A stretch of DNA of 64,000 bases from Hyphomicrobiales bacterium (GTDB lineage Bacteria > Pseudomonadota > Alphaproteobacteria > MED-G09): contig JAOLDG010000003.1 in the NCBI GenBank assembly GCA_028339975.1, positions 62,001-126,000 on the forward strand, in the 5' to 3' direction. The translations under genes were made by a program, and so were the position numbers. Shown here in pieces: positions 27,770 through 35,536 of the stretch (positions are counted from its first letter, which is position 1; every line of letters begins with the position of its first letter). The notes below the pieces were generated by a model. The model saw only the letters and a program-made list of their open reading frames with translations, was not told the origin of the DNA and did no database searches.

Positions 27770-28300
27770 TTAACCTTTAATATCAGAAACATTTCTAACA
27801 GGATTTACTCCATCCCAATTTTTTGATTCCTCATAGAGGAATGAGTAGAAGTTAGAAATATCATCAGTGTTTTCATAAATCTCATAGAAATGATTGATCT
27901 CATCTTTAGGGTCAAACCATGCAAATTTCATTCCATTTCTATGACCGGAATTGGCAGATAATACCTCACTACAACCTTGATTGTTTAAGAGTGACACCTC
28001 CTCATCAAAGTTAGGTGCAATCCATGCCACATGATGGATACCTGAACGATTACTGTTGTGAGGGGATTCGTTAATTTTATGATCACATATCAATTCAAGC
28101 ATCATATTTTCTTTCCATCCATAGGCTGATGAATGATCAAATTCACACTCTTTTCCATTAACTAATGTATTAGATATCTTTATATGTTCGTTAACATAAA
28201 AGGGGCCAATATTAAATTTTTTAGACCAAATTTCAGCTGCTTTTCTAACATCATTTACAGCATATGCTATTTGAATTATGGGTCTTTTTGATTGGAACAT
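27770..28300 (-). CDS. VOC/glyoxalase-fold protein
   Basis: 176-aa vicinal-oxygen-chelate protein with paired beta-alpha-beta-beta-beta modules. IIQIAYAVNDVRKAAEIW opens the first module, MLELICD supplies a possible metal Glu, and GIHHVAWIAPNFDEEV opens the second with possible metal His; HFYEIYENTDD near the end supplies another Glu. The arrangement is close to methylmalonyl-CoA epimerase-like or lactoylglutathione-lyase-like members. Co-directional with the NmrA gene and divergent from the D-aminoacylase-type gene. Substrate unknown. Confidence 0.8.
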   Translation of the reverse strand: MFQSKRPIIQIAYAVNDVRKAAEIWSKKFNIGPFYVNEHIKISNTLVNGKECEFDHSSAYGWKENMMLELICDHKINESPHNSNRSGIHHVAWIAPNFDEEVSLLNNQGCSEVLSANSGHRNGMKFAWFDPKDEINHFYEIYENTDDISNFYSFLYEESKNWDGVNPVRNVSDIKG

Positions 28301-28391
28301 TTTCTCTCTCTAAATTATTTTACAATAACTCTAGACAATTTTTTTTAACTAGGAAAGTATACTTTTAACAATAAAAATAAGGAAAAATATC

Positions 28392-30059
28392 ATGTTGGAC
28401 AATTCATTGGTAATTCGTAATGCGACCATTGTTGATGGAACTGGTTCTGAGCCCTTTGATGGGGACGTTGCTATAGAAAACGGTGTTATTACTGAAATTG
28501 GAAATATTAAGAAAAAGTATAGTAATGAAATAGATGCCAAGGGACTTATACTGGCACCTGGATTTATTGATATTCATACACATTTTGATCCACAGTTATG
28601 CTGGGACGGATACGCAACTCCTTCTATTGAGCATGGAGTAACCACTGTTGTTACGGGGAATTGCTCGCTCTCTCTTGCTCCCATACGAAATGGAGGAGAG
28701 AAAAAAATTATCTCTATGTTTCAGGTAATTGAGGATATTAAAAAGCCAACATTTGATGCTGCCGTTCCTTTTTCTTGGGAAACTTTTGGTGAATATCTCG
28801 ATCATATAAAACCTAATCTTGGGATCAATGTAGGTGCTTTAGTAGGGCATTCAGCTATTAGATTATATGTCATGGGTGAAGATAGTCAAAAAAGAAAAGC
28901 CACGGATAAAGAAATAAAAGAAATGTCAGATATTGTTGAAGAAGCAATGGAGCAAGGCGCACTAGGCGTATCATCATCGTATGTGGATGTTGATGAAAAT
29001 TTTGATCCTGTCCCAAGTCGATTCTCTTGTAAAAAAGAAAAAATTGAGTTAGCTCGTGCTGCTACAAAAACAGGTAGAGGAGTTTGGCAGGTAGTCCCTT
29101 ATTTTATTGATATGAAAACACAATTGAGAAATATTGAAGAGTTGGGTGACATAAGTTTAGAGACTGGAATTATGTGTACCTTTCAACCAGTTTTATCAAC
29201 ACCAGACGCGCCAAAGGCCGAAAAAATAATGGCCGCTCTTCAAAAGGAGAGAGACAGGGGTGCAAAAGTTTTTGGGCAAACAATGCCACGTTGTTTTGAT
29301 TTGAATATGAGGCTATCAGAAACGAGTATGTTACTTTTTGGGATGCCTACTTGGAAAGCAATTATGGACCTTTCCATTGAGGAAAGAAAGGAGTCCTTTG
29401 CTGATAAAGAAAAGCAAAAAATTTTAATAGAGGAGGCGAAGAATGCTCAGGGTATGAGTGCTGCGCTTCCCATGCTCAAAGTTGGAGAGGTCTATTCAAC
29501 TCAGAATAAATTATATACAGGTAAATATTTAATTGAGATTGCTGAATCTGAAGGTAAGGAAATTGGTCAAGTAATACTTGATATTGCCCTAGAGGATGAT
29601 CTAAAAACAGAATTTCAATTAGTAGATATTATAAATTCAGATAAAGAATCTGTATCATATTTAATTATGAATGAGCTTTGTCACTTTGGAGCATCAGATG
29701 CCGGAGCTCACATAACACAATTTTGCGGTACAGGTGACACGACTCATTTGTTAGAACATTATGTAAGAGAGACTAAAAAAATATCTTTAGAAACCGCTGT
29801 ACATAGAATGACTCAAGAAGTAGCCAATGATTGGGGCCTTCATGACAGAGGTGTAATCGAAAATGGGAAAGCTGCAGATTTAGTCATATTCGATATTGAT
29901 AAGGTTGGCATTTCCAAAGAAGCTTTTGTAAGTGATTTTCCAGGAGAGGCAAGCAGATACATGCGTTACTCAAAAGGCTATGAAACAGTGATTGTTAATG
30001 GATCTATAGTTTATACGAATAATGATTATACAGATATACGATCAGGAAAAATTGTATAA
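28392..30059 (+). CDS. N-acyl-D-amino-acid deacylase-type amidohydrolase
   Basis: 555-aa metal-dependent amidohydrolase of the D-aminoacylase/dihydroorotase-like branch. Opens with the beta-sandwich motif NATIVDGTGSEPFDGDVAIE, then metal ligands H62 and H64 in DIHTHFDPQLCWDG and the family segment HGVTTVVTGNCSLSLAP. The C-terminus has GVIENGKAADLVIFD and SDAGAHITQFC, supplying the catalytic Asp. It lies 66 bp upstream of a Rieske oxygenase gene on the same strand, so both may serve one pathway. Natural substrate not evident. Confidence 0.86.
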   Translation: MLDNSLVIRNATIVDGTGSEPFDGDVAIENGVITEIGNIKKKYSNEIDAKGLILAPGFIDIHTHFDPQLCWDGYATPSIEHGVTTVVTGNCSLSLAPIRNGGEKKIISMFQVIEDIKKPTFDAAVPFSWETFGEYLDHIKPNLGINVGALVGHSAIRLYVMGEDSQKRKATDKEIKEMSDIVEEAMEQGALGVSSSYVDVDENFDPVPSRFSCKKEKIELARAATKTGRGVWQVVPYFIDMKTQLRNIEELGDISLETGIMCTFQPVLSTPDAPKAEKIMAALQKERDRGAKVFGQTMPRCFDLNMRLSETSMLLFGMPTWKAIMDLSIEERKESFADKEKQKILIEEAKNAQGMSAALPMLKVGEVYSTQNKLYTGKYLIEIAESEGKEIGQVILDIALEDDLKTEFQLVDIINSDKESVSYLIMNELCHFGASDAGAHITQFCGTGDTTHLLEHYVRETKKISLETAVHRMTQEVANDWGLHDRGVIENGKAADLVIFDIDKVGISKEAFVSDFPGEASRYMRYSKGYETVIVNGSIVYTNNDYTDIRSGKIV

Positions 30060-30125
30060 ACTAATTGATTTTATAATTATTTCTTTATTAAATTAATATT
30101 CTGATAAACTAAAAAGGGGGTTTTT

Positions 30126-31466
30126 ATGGATCAGATTCAAATAGACAAGATTAAAGATCTTATTGAGTATGAGAGACAGAGAAAAGCCCCGCCAAAGAAC
30201 TTTCCTAAATTTCCGGACTTACCCGGAAAGCGTTATACTGATAAAGATTTTTTTGAATTAGAAAAAGAAAACCTATGGAAAAAAACATGGCTTCTGGCAG
30301 GCCATTTAGATGAAATTCCAAAAGTGGGAAGTTATAAGCTATGGGAAAAGACAGGCCAACCAGTAATTCTTGTTAGAAAAAGTGCGAAAGAAGTTAATGC
30401 TTTTTATAATATGTGTCGCCACAGAGGAGCTGCTATTGTCAGAGAAGAATATGGACAAGCAAAAAGCTTGGTGTGCGGATATCATGGCTGGAATTATAAT
30501 TATGATGGTGACTTAATAGGCAAAAGAGATCCCCAAGACTTTGTCGATTTTGATGATAGCTGCAGAAGTCTTCATAAAATTAAAATTGAACTTTTAGGAA
30601 ATCTAATTTTTGTAAATTTCGACCTAGACGCCATAAGTTTAAAAGAGAGCTTAGGCCCTATCTATGATGAGTTTAAAGAATTCCAGCTCGGATCTCTTCG
30701 TCTTGTTGACCAATATAGTTATGATGTTAAATGTAATTGGAAGATTGCAATGGAGGCTAATCTGGAGGTTTACCATGTTCAATCCATCCACCCCAAAACG
30801 GTTCACGTGGGTTTAGATTATAAAGGTAATGTTAATACTTTTTATCCTAATGGTCATGGTCGAATGATTGCACCTAGTAGGTCATATCCAGAATTACCAG
30901 TTTACGGAAGCACAAGTGACTCAGATCCAAATGCTACGAGCTATCATCCGGTTCCTCAATCTTCTAAAAGACTAGGGATCGATCCCACCGATAGTGACCC
31001 AAGACCTGAAATTGAAACTGCAGGTTATATTGCGAGAACCTGCACTCAGTCATATAATTTAATGCCAAATTTAGTAACACCAATGTCAGAAAGGGGATTT
31101 CCTATTTTAATGTGGTGGCCTAAGACCATTAATGAGTGTTCTTTTGATGTTATGTGGATTGCCCCCGATTGGGGCGAAGGCGAGCGACCACCAATCTGGG
31201 ATTCTCAGATCAAAGCATTTAATGATGTTTTAGATGAAGATCTTCAATTTGGAGGGTGGATTCAAAAGGCAGTCGATTCTTATGCTTTCGATGGCGTTCC
31301 CTTGAGCTATCAAGAGGCAAGAATTTATCATTGGCATCAAGAGGCAGATAAAATTATAGGGCTAAATAAGATACCCCAGGATCTCCAGACTAATCAAGTT
31401 ATGGGAGATGATTGGACTTATCCGAATGATATGGAAAATAGACTAAAGGAATACAATTCGAAATAA
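30126..31466 (+). CDS. Rieske non-haem iron oxygenase, large subunit (copy 2)
   Basis: 446-aa oxygenase. Rieske ligands C97/H99 (CRHRG) and C117/H120 (CGYHGW). The catalytic iron site is NLEVYHVQSIHP with H217 and H222, and E214 at the bridging position between the two metal centres. It is preceded by AAGGGGG and follows the D-aminoacylase-type gene. No small subunit, ferredoxin or reductase is adjacent. The gene ends in an AT-rich 168-bp gap before the secreted duplicated-domain protein. Function beyond oxygenase is not assignable. Confidence 0.88.
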   Translation: MDQIQIDKIKDLIEYERQRKAPPKNFPKFPDLPGKRYTDKDFFELEKENLWKKTWLLAGHLDEIPKVGSYKLWEKTGQPVILVRKSAKEVNAFYNMCRHRGAAIVREEYGQAKSLVCGYHGWNYNYDGDLIGKRDPQDFVDFDDSCRSLHKIKIELLGNLIFVNFDLDAISLKESLGPIYDEFKEFQLGSLRLVDQYSYDVKCNWKIAMEANLEVYHVQSIHPKTVHVGLDYKGNVNTFYPNGHGRMIAPSRSYPELPVYGSTSDSDPNATSYHPVPQSSKRLGIDPTDSDPRPEIETAGYIARTCTQSYNLMPNLVTPMSERGFPILMWWPKTINECSFDVMWIAPDWGEGERPPIWDSQIKAFNDVLDEDLQFGGWIQKAVDSYAFDGVPLSYQEARIYHWHQEADKIIGLNKIPQDLQTNQVMGDDWTYPNDMENRLKEYNSK

Positions 31467-31634
31467 GACCTAAGCAATTAATTGAATTAATTGTATTATT
31501 CAAAAAACAGTCCACAAAAATTATATTTTTTATCTTTCCAAAATTCTTTAATGATGAAATAGTTCTAGTTGAGAATCTTTCTTAATAAGAATAGTAAAAA
31601 AAGATATAATAATTAATTTAATACGGAGATTAAA

Positions 31635-32324
31635 ATGAAAAAATATTTATTAATGCCTATGTTTATGGCCTTATTTGCTTTTACAAAAGTTGATGCGGCA
31701 CCATTAGATGCTTATTATTGTTTTTCAACTGAGGACCCTCAAGCGGTTGTTCAGAAATTTGATAATTTTTTAACAAGCGAAAATGCAAAAGGTCTTCCAA
31801 CCATTAGATTATGGTCAATGTTATTAAATGGCGAGAGCCCAGAAACTCATTGTGTGGTATTTTCTCACCCTAGTGGAGATTCATTTGAGAAATCTGGACT
31901 TGTTTTTCAATCCCAAGAAGGACAAGATTTTTTACAAGACTTGTATTCAGTAAGTATAGATGGGCTAGAAGGTGCAGGAACTCCAATGCTTAATTTTGGT
32001 GATGTAGACTTTGAAGCGAATAAATATATAGCTCTATTTAATGTAAGAGTTAAAAACACAAAACGATATGGAGAAGTTTTTTCAGAGTTTATGAGTTCTG
32101 GAGGCCTGCCTGGTTCTGTGACGCTTTACCAAGATACCTTTACTGGTGAAGATAACAGAACTCATTATATTGTAATGTCTGGTCCTTCTGTTGATTCAAT
32201 AAGGGATAGTATTTCTTCTAAGTTTGGCAGTCCAGAAGGCCAAAAATTTCAAAAGAATTCAAGTAAAGTTAGAAAATTACTTAGTACTAATCTGATGTTT
32301 CTTGTTAAGAGTTGGAACAACTAA
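31635..32324 (+). CDS. Secreted protein with two tandem copies of an unidentified domain
   Basis: 229 aa with a signal peptide (residues 1-21, cleavage after VDA), so periplasmic or outside the cell. I do not recognise a family. The mature protein is two related units, about 26-104 and 131-212, shown by matching anchors: THCVVFSHPSGDSF with THYIVMSGPSVDSI, and SQEGQDFLQ with SPEGQKFQK. The pattern of alternating strands and helices could be a ferredoxin-like or ABM-type fold, but that is a guess. Starts behind ACGGAG, and a rho-independent terminator follows the stop. Lies between Rieske copy 2 and an MFS carrier. Confidence 0.75.
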   Translation: MKKYLLMPMFMALFAFTKVDAAPLDAYYCFSTEDPQAVVQKFDNFLTSENAKGLPTIRLWSMLLNGESPETHCVVFSHPSGDSFEKSGLVFQSQEGQDFLQDLYSVSIDGLEGAGTPMLNFGDVDFEANKYIALFNVRVKNTKRYGEVFSEFMSSGGLPGSVTLYQDTFTGEDNRTHYIVMSGPSVDSIRDSISSKFGSPEGQKFQKNSSKVRKLLSTNLMFLVKSWNN

Positions 32325-32367
32325 ATTCTAATTTTTTATTATTTAGTTACTTGAAGTTAGAATAAAG

Positions 32368-32394
32368 CCCGCTATATTTTGTAGCGGGTTTTTA
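32368..32394 (+). terminator. Rho-independent terminator after the secreted protein gene
   Basis: Hairpin CCCGCTA (32368-32374) / TAGCGGG (32382-32388) with a 7-nt loop and following T-run. It ends the duplicated-domain gene. The MFS start codon lies only 15 bp beyond the T-run, so that gene is either read through or has a promoter within the terminator region. Confidence 0.85.
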
Positions 32395-32408
32395 TTTTGG
32401 GGAGAAAA

Positions 32409-33716
32409 ATGTCTGATCAATCTTTATGGCCAAGTAAGAATTATGCCTGGTTCTTAACTACGATTTTATTAATCAGCTATACAGTCTCATTTATTGATAG
32501 GGCTATGATTAATCTTCTTATCGATCCTATCCGAAGTGATTTAAAGCTAACTGATATTCAGATGGGACAAATATTGGGCCCAGGCTTTATGATTAGTTAT
32601 ATACTTTTCAGTCTTCCCATTGGAAGAATGGTGGATAAATTTAATAGAATTTTTGTTTTGATTGGCGGCATCCTTCTTTGGAGTATTGCGACTGCTGCCC
32701 ATGGTTTTTCAAGTGATTATTATAGTTTATTTGTCTCCCGTGCAGGGGTTGGTGCCGGTGAAGCCGCTGTAACTCCAGCCTCGTGGTCTATTATTGCTGA
32801 TTTATTTCGTCCTGAGGATAGAGCTTTCCCTATGAGCTTTTATCTTATGGGTCCCTACATTGGGCAAGGTTTAGCTCTTCTCTTTGGTGGATTGGTCATA
32901 CAGCTTTATACAGTACCAGTTGAAATTCTTGGTTTTACTCTTCAGCCTTGGCAAATGATTTTTCTTCTTATTGCTATACCAGGATTTGTTTTATCTTTTG
33001 GTTTAGCCTTTTTGGCTGATCCCCAAAGAAAGGGCATCATTAATAAAGAAAAACAAAAGGATGAGTCTTTTGTTGATGTTATTGCCTACATTAAGAGTAA
33101 ATTCTCTGCTTACTTTACTCTGATGGTTGCAGCATCTTTTATAGTTGTTCTTCTTTACACCTTTCAGGCGTGGGTTCCGACCTACATAGCGAGAGTCCAT
33201 GGCTGGGATTTATCAAGGGTAGGATATCTCTTTGGTATTGTGACCTTAATATCAGGTTCCTTAGGCGTCCTCTCAGGACCAGTTCTGGAAAGGTTTTTAG
33301 ACAGAAGAGGTTTTAAGAATTCAACTCATGCAGTTTTTCTTATTTCAGCATCAACCTTGGCAGTTATTCCGCCTTTAACATTTTTATTCGTCACTGAAGA
33401 TTTCATTCTTCCAGGAATGTTTGTGATAAGTTTTTTTATTACTCTTCCTATGGCTTGTTTTGCCTCTGGATTACAAAAGATGACTCCTCAAAACTACAGG
33501 GGTTCTATCTCAGGTCTTTATGTATTCATAATGAATATTGTTGGCTTAAGTCTTGGGCCAACAGTGGTTCCTTTTTTTACAAGTGTTATTTTCCAAGATG
33601 ATATGTCCATCAATCTGGCGCTAAGTTATACATTTTTAATTTTTGGCCCAATATCTTTTGCAATTTTCTTTTTAGGAAGAAAGTCACTTAACAAAGCGTT
33701 GCTTGATAACCAATAA
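32409..33716 (+). CDS. MFS transporter (spinster-like)
   Basis: About 435-aa inner-membrane carrier with 12 predicted helices. The motif GRMVDKFNR between helices 2 and 3 is the MFS motif-A loop, and GVGAGEAAVTPASWSIIADLF is a version of the helix 4-5 signature common in proteobacterial MFS proteins that sit in catabolic clusters. A TTG at 32397 would extend the frame, but GGGGAGA sits right before the ATG at 32409. Likely moves an organic acid or breakdown product made or used by the neighbouring oxygenases; substrate is inference. Confidence 0.88.
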   Translation: MSDQSLWPSKNYAWFLTTILLISYTVSFIDRAMINLLIDPIRSDLKLTDIQMGQILGPGFMISYILFSLPIGRMVDKFNRIFVLIGGILLWSIATAAHGFSSDYYSLFVSRAGVGAGEAAVTPASWSIIADLFRPEDRAFPMSFYLMGPYIGQGLALLFGGLVIQLYTVPVEILGFTLQPWQMIFLLIAIPGFVLSFGLAFLADPQRKGIINKEKQKDESFVDVIAYIKSKFSAYFTLMVAASFIVVLLYTFQAWVPTYIARVHGWDLSRVGYLFGIVTLISGSLGVLSGPVLERFLDRRGFKNSTHAVFLISASTLAVIPPLTFLFVTEDFILPGMFVISFFITLPMACFASGLQKMTPQNYRGSISGLYVFIMNIVGLSLGPTVVPFFTSVIFQDDMSINLALSYTFLIFGPISFAIFFLGRKSLNKALLDNQ

Positions 33717-33737
33717 TATAATGGATTTTAGTAGGTT

Positions 33738-33813
33738 TGGTGGAGCCAGACGGGATCGAACCGACGACCTCCTGGTTGCAAACCAGGCGCTCTCCCAACT
33801 GAGCTATGGCCCC
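33738..33813 (-). tRNA. tRNA-Ala (anticodon TGC)
   Basis: 76-nt cloverleaf with encoded CCA. The acceptor stem GGGGCCA/TGGCTCC includes one G-U pair. D-arm GCTCAGTTGGGAGAGC; anticodon stem CCTGG/CCAGG around loop TTTGCAA with anticodon TGC; T-arm CGTCGGTTCGATCCCG. Discriminator A. It stands alone, not in an rRNA operon, between the MFS gene and the fatty-acid-hydroxylase-like gene, in the middle of the accessory stretch. Confidence 0.96.
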
Positions 33814-33866
33814 ACTGATAAACTCTTATAGGGCAAGAGAGAAAATACCTCAACAGGAAATATTAA

Positions 33867-34496
33867 TTAATGGTGTAAATCTTTTGTGTAGCCAGATATT
33901 GTTTTTGTAGTGAGGCTTTTAGGAATTTCTTTTGATGTTTTAAAGGTCTTTAAGAAATAATCAGCCAATAGATTTGTTATGCCCCAGTTATAATTTTCAT
34001 TATGAAAATGATGCTGCATGTGCGCTTCTTTTAGATTTCTTCCTATACTGGTTATGGGTTTATATTGCTTTGAGTGATGAGCCAAATGAACCCACTCATA
34101 GAAAAGGTAATATAAGAAAGTAGAAAAAATTGGAACGAGAGCATTTAGAAAGCTCAGGCAAAGGAACGAATAAAATATATAAGTTTGAACAAATAAAGAT
34201 ACGATTGCAAGCGAGGGAGCAAATTGTAGGCTTATGTTATCTGGTTCCGCATGATGCCCATGGTGAAGTTTGATCTGAAATTTTTTTATCCATCCATCCT
34301 GCGTTGTTAGTTCTTTATGAAGAATAAATTTATGAGCATACCACTCATAAAAAGGAGCAAAAATAATTGCTAAAAACATTAGAGGCCATTTACTCCAAAG
34401 CTCAAAATAATTAACAAGCCAACCTGAAAGAATTGCAAACACAATCAGAAATCTAATTGTGCTGTGCTTGAAGAAAATTTGAAAAATATTAAGCAA
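33867..34496 (-). CDS. Fatty-acid hydroxylase superfamily membrane protein
   Basis: 209-aa di-iron membrane oxygenase-type protein. The histidine clusters typical of the sterol desaturase/fatty-acid hydroxylase superfamily are all present: HKFILH (55-60), HHGHH (78-82), HLAHH (137-141) and HMQHHFH (159-165). Several hydrophobic helices separate them. Members hydroxylate fatty acids, sterols or carotenoids in the membrane; which applies here cannot be told. Downstream of yaaA on the same strand with a 17-bp gap. Confidence 0.85.
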   Translation of the reverse strand: MLNIFQIFFKHSTIRFLIVFAILSGWLVNYFELWSKWPLMFLAIIFAPFYEWYAHKFILHKELTTQDGWIKKFQIKLHHGHHAEPDNISLQFAPSLAIVSLFVQTYIFYSFLCLSFLNALVPIFSTFLYYLFYEWVHLAHHSKQYKPITSIGRNLKEAHMQHHFHNENYNWGITNLLADYFLKTFKTSKEIPKSLTTKTISGYTKDLHH

Positions 34497-34513
34497 TTAA
34501 ATTCTTTTTGTTA

Positions 34514-35284
34514 TTAGTCCCTCAAAAAAACAGGTACGTTTTTTGAGGATTCGGTTTCTGAAAAATAGTATCCCTCTATATTAAAATTTATGAGGTCTTC
34601 TTCCTTTTTAATTTTATTTCTTAGTATCCATGATGCCATTAAACCCCTGGCTTTTTTTGCATAGAAACTTATAATTTTATACTTCCCTTTTGAGAGATCT
34701 TTGAATGCTGGCGATATAATATTTGCACTCTTTTCTAAGCTCTTCACGGAATTAAAGTATTCGTTAGAAGCTAGGTTTAAAATAGTATTTGATTTAATTA
34801 ACTCAAGATCTTTTAAAATTTGATTTGCTATATCATCACTCCAAAACTCATAGAGATTCTTAGTATTTGATATTTTCAATTTTGTTCCCATCTCTAAACG
34901 GTAGGGCTCTATTATATCAAGCGGCCTCAATACACCATATAAACCTGATAATAGCCTCAAGTGGTTTTGACAATAATCCAAATCTTTTTTTTTGAACTCT
35001 TCAACATTAAGACCTTGGTAAACATCACCCTTAAAAACAAAAATAGCTTGTTTTGAACTTGCCGATTCCTTTCTTGAACCTTTCCATGATTTGTATCTAT
35101 CACTATTTAGTAGGGCTAGTTTTTCACTAATATTCATTAAATTTGAAATTTCCTCTGGTTTTTTATTTTTGAGGTTTTTTATCAAATTCTTTGATTTCGA
35201 AAGAAAATAAGGTGAACTAAAGGAGGGACCTTTAATTTTTGTTTCATAATCCAATGTTTTGGCAGGCGAAAGCAATATAATCAT
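34514..35284 (-). CDS. yaaA: Peroxide stress protein YaaA
   Basis: 256-aa YaaA/UPF0246 protein. It opens MIILLSPAKTLDY, the family's invariant N-terminus, and holds GLYGVLRPLDIIEPYRLEMG and NLASNEYFNSV. E. coli YaaA lowers free iron under hydrogen peroxide stress, limiting DNA damage. That role is plausible next to a membrane di-iron enzyme and many iron-sulfur oxygenases, but the link is only by position. Full length. Confidence 0.95.
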   Translation of the reverse strand: MIILLSPAKTLDYETKIKGPSFSSPYFLSKSKNLIKNLKNKKPEEISNLMNISEKLALLNSDRYKSWKGSRKESASSKQAIFVFKGDVYQGLNVEEFKKKDLDYCQNHLRLLSGLYGVLRPLDIIEPYRLEMGTKLKISNTKNLYEFWSDDIANQILKDLELIKSNTILNLASNEYFNSVKSLEKSANIISPAFKDLSKGKYKIISFYAKKARGLMASWILRNKIKKEEDLINFNIEGYYFSETESSKNVPVFLRD

Positions 35285-35536
35285 AATTGTATTATCTCAA
35301 TCTAATTTATTTTATTCAATAGGTAATTTTAAAAATAAATAATTTATATATTGTCTGTTTAATTTCCTTTCAAAAATTCACTTATTAACCCTATGTATTT
35401 TAATTCCATCAACATACCTTTACGATAAGCATTAATAACTATATTAAGTAGTAAATTAATTAAAAATACTATATAACAAATAAAAAAATTATGTAATTAA
35501 CAAATAATTAACAAAAAAATTTCTGGGGAGGAATTT

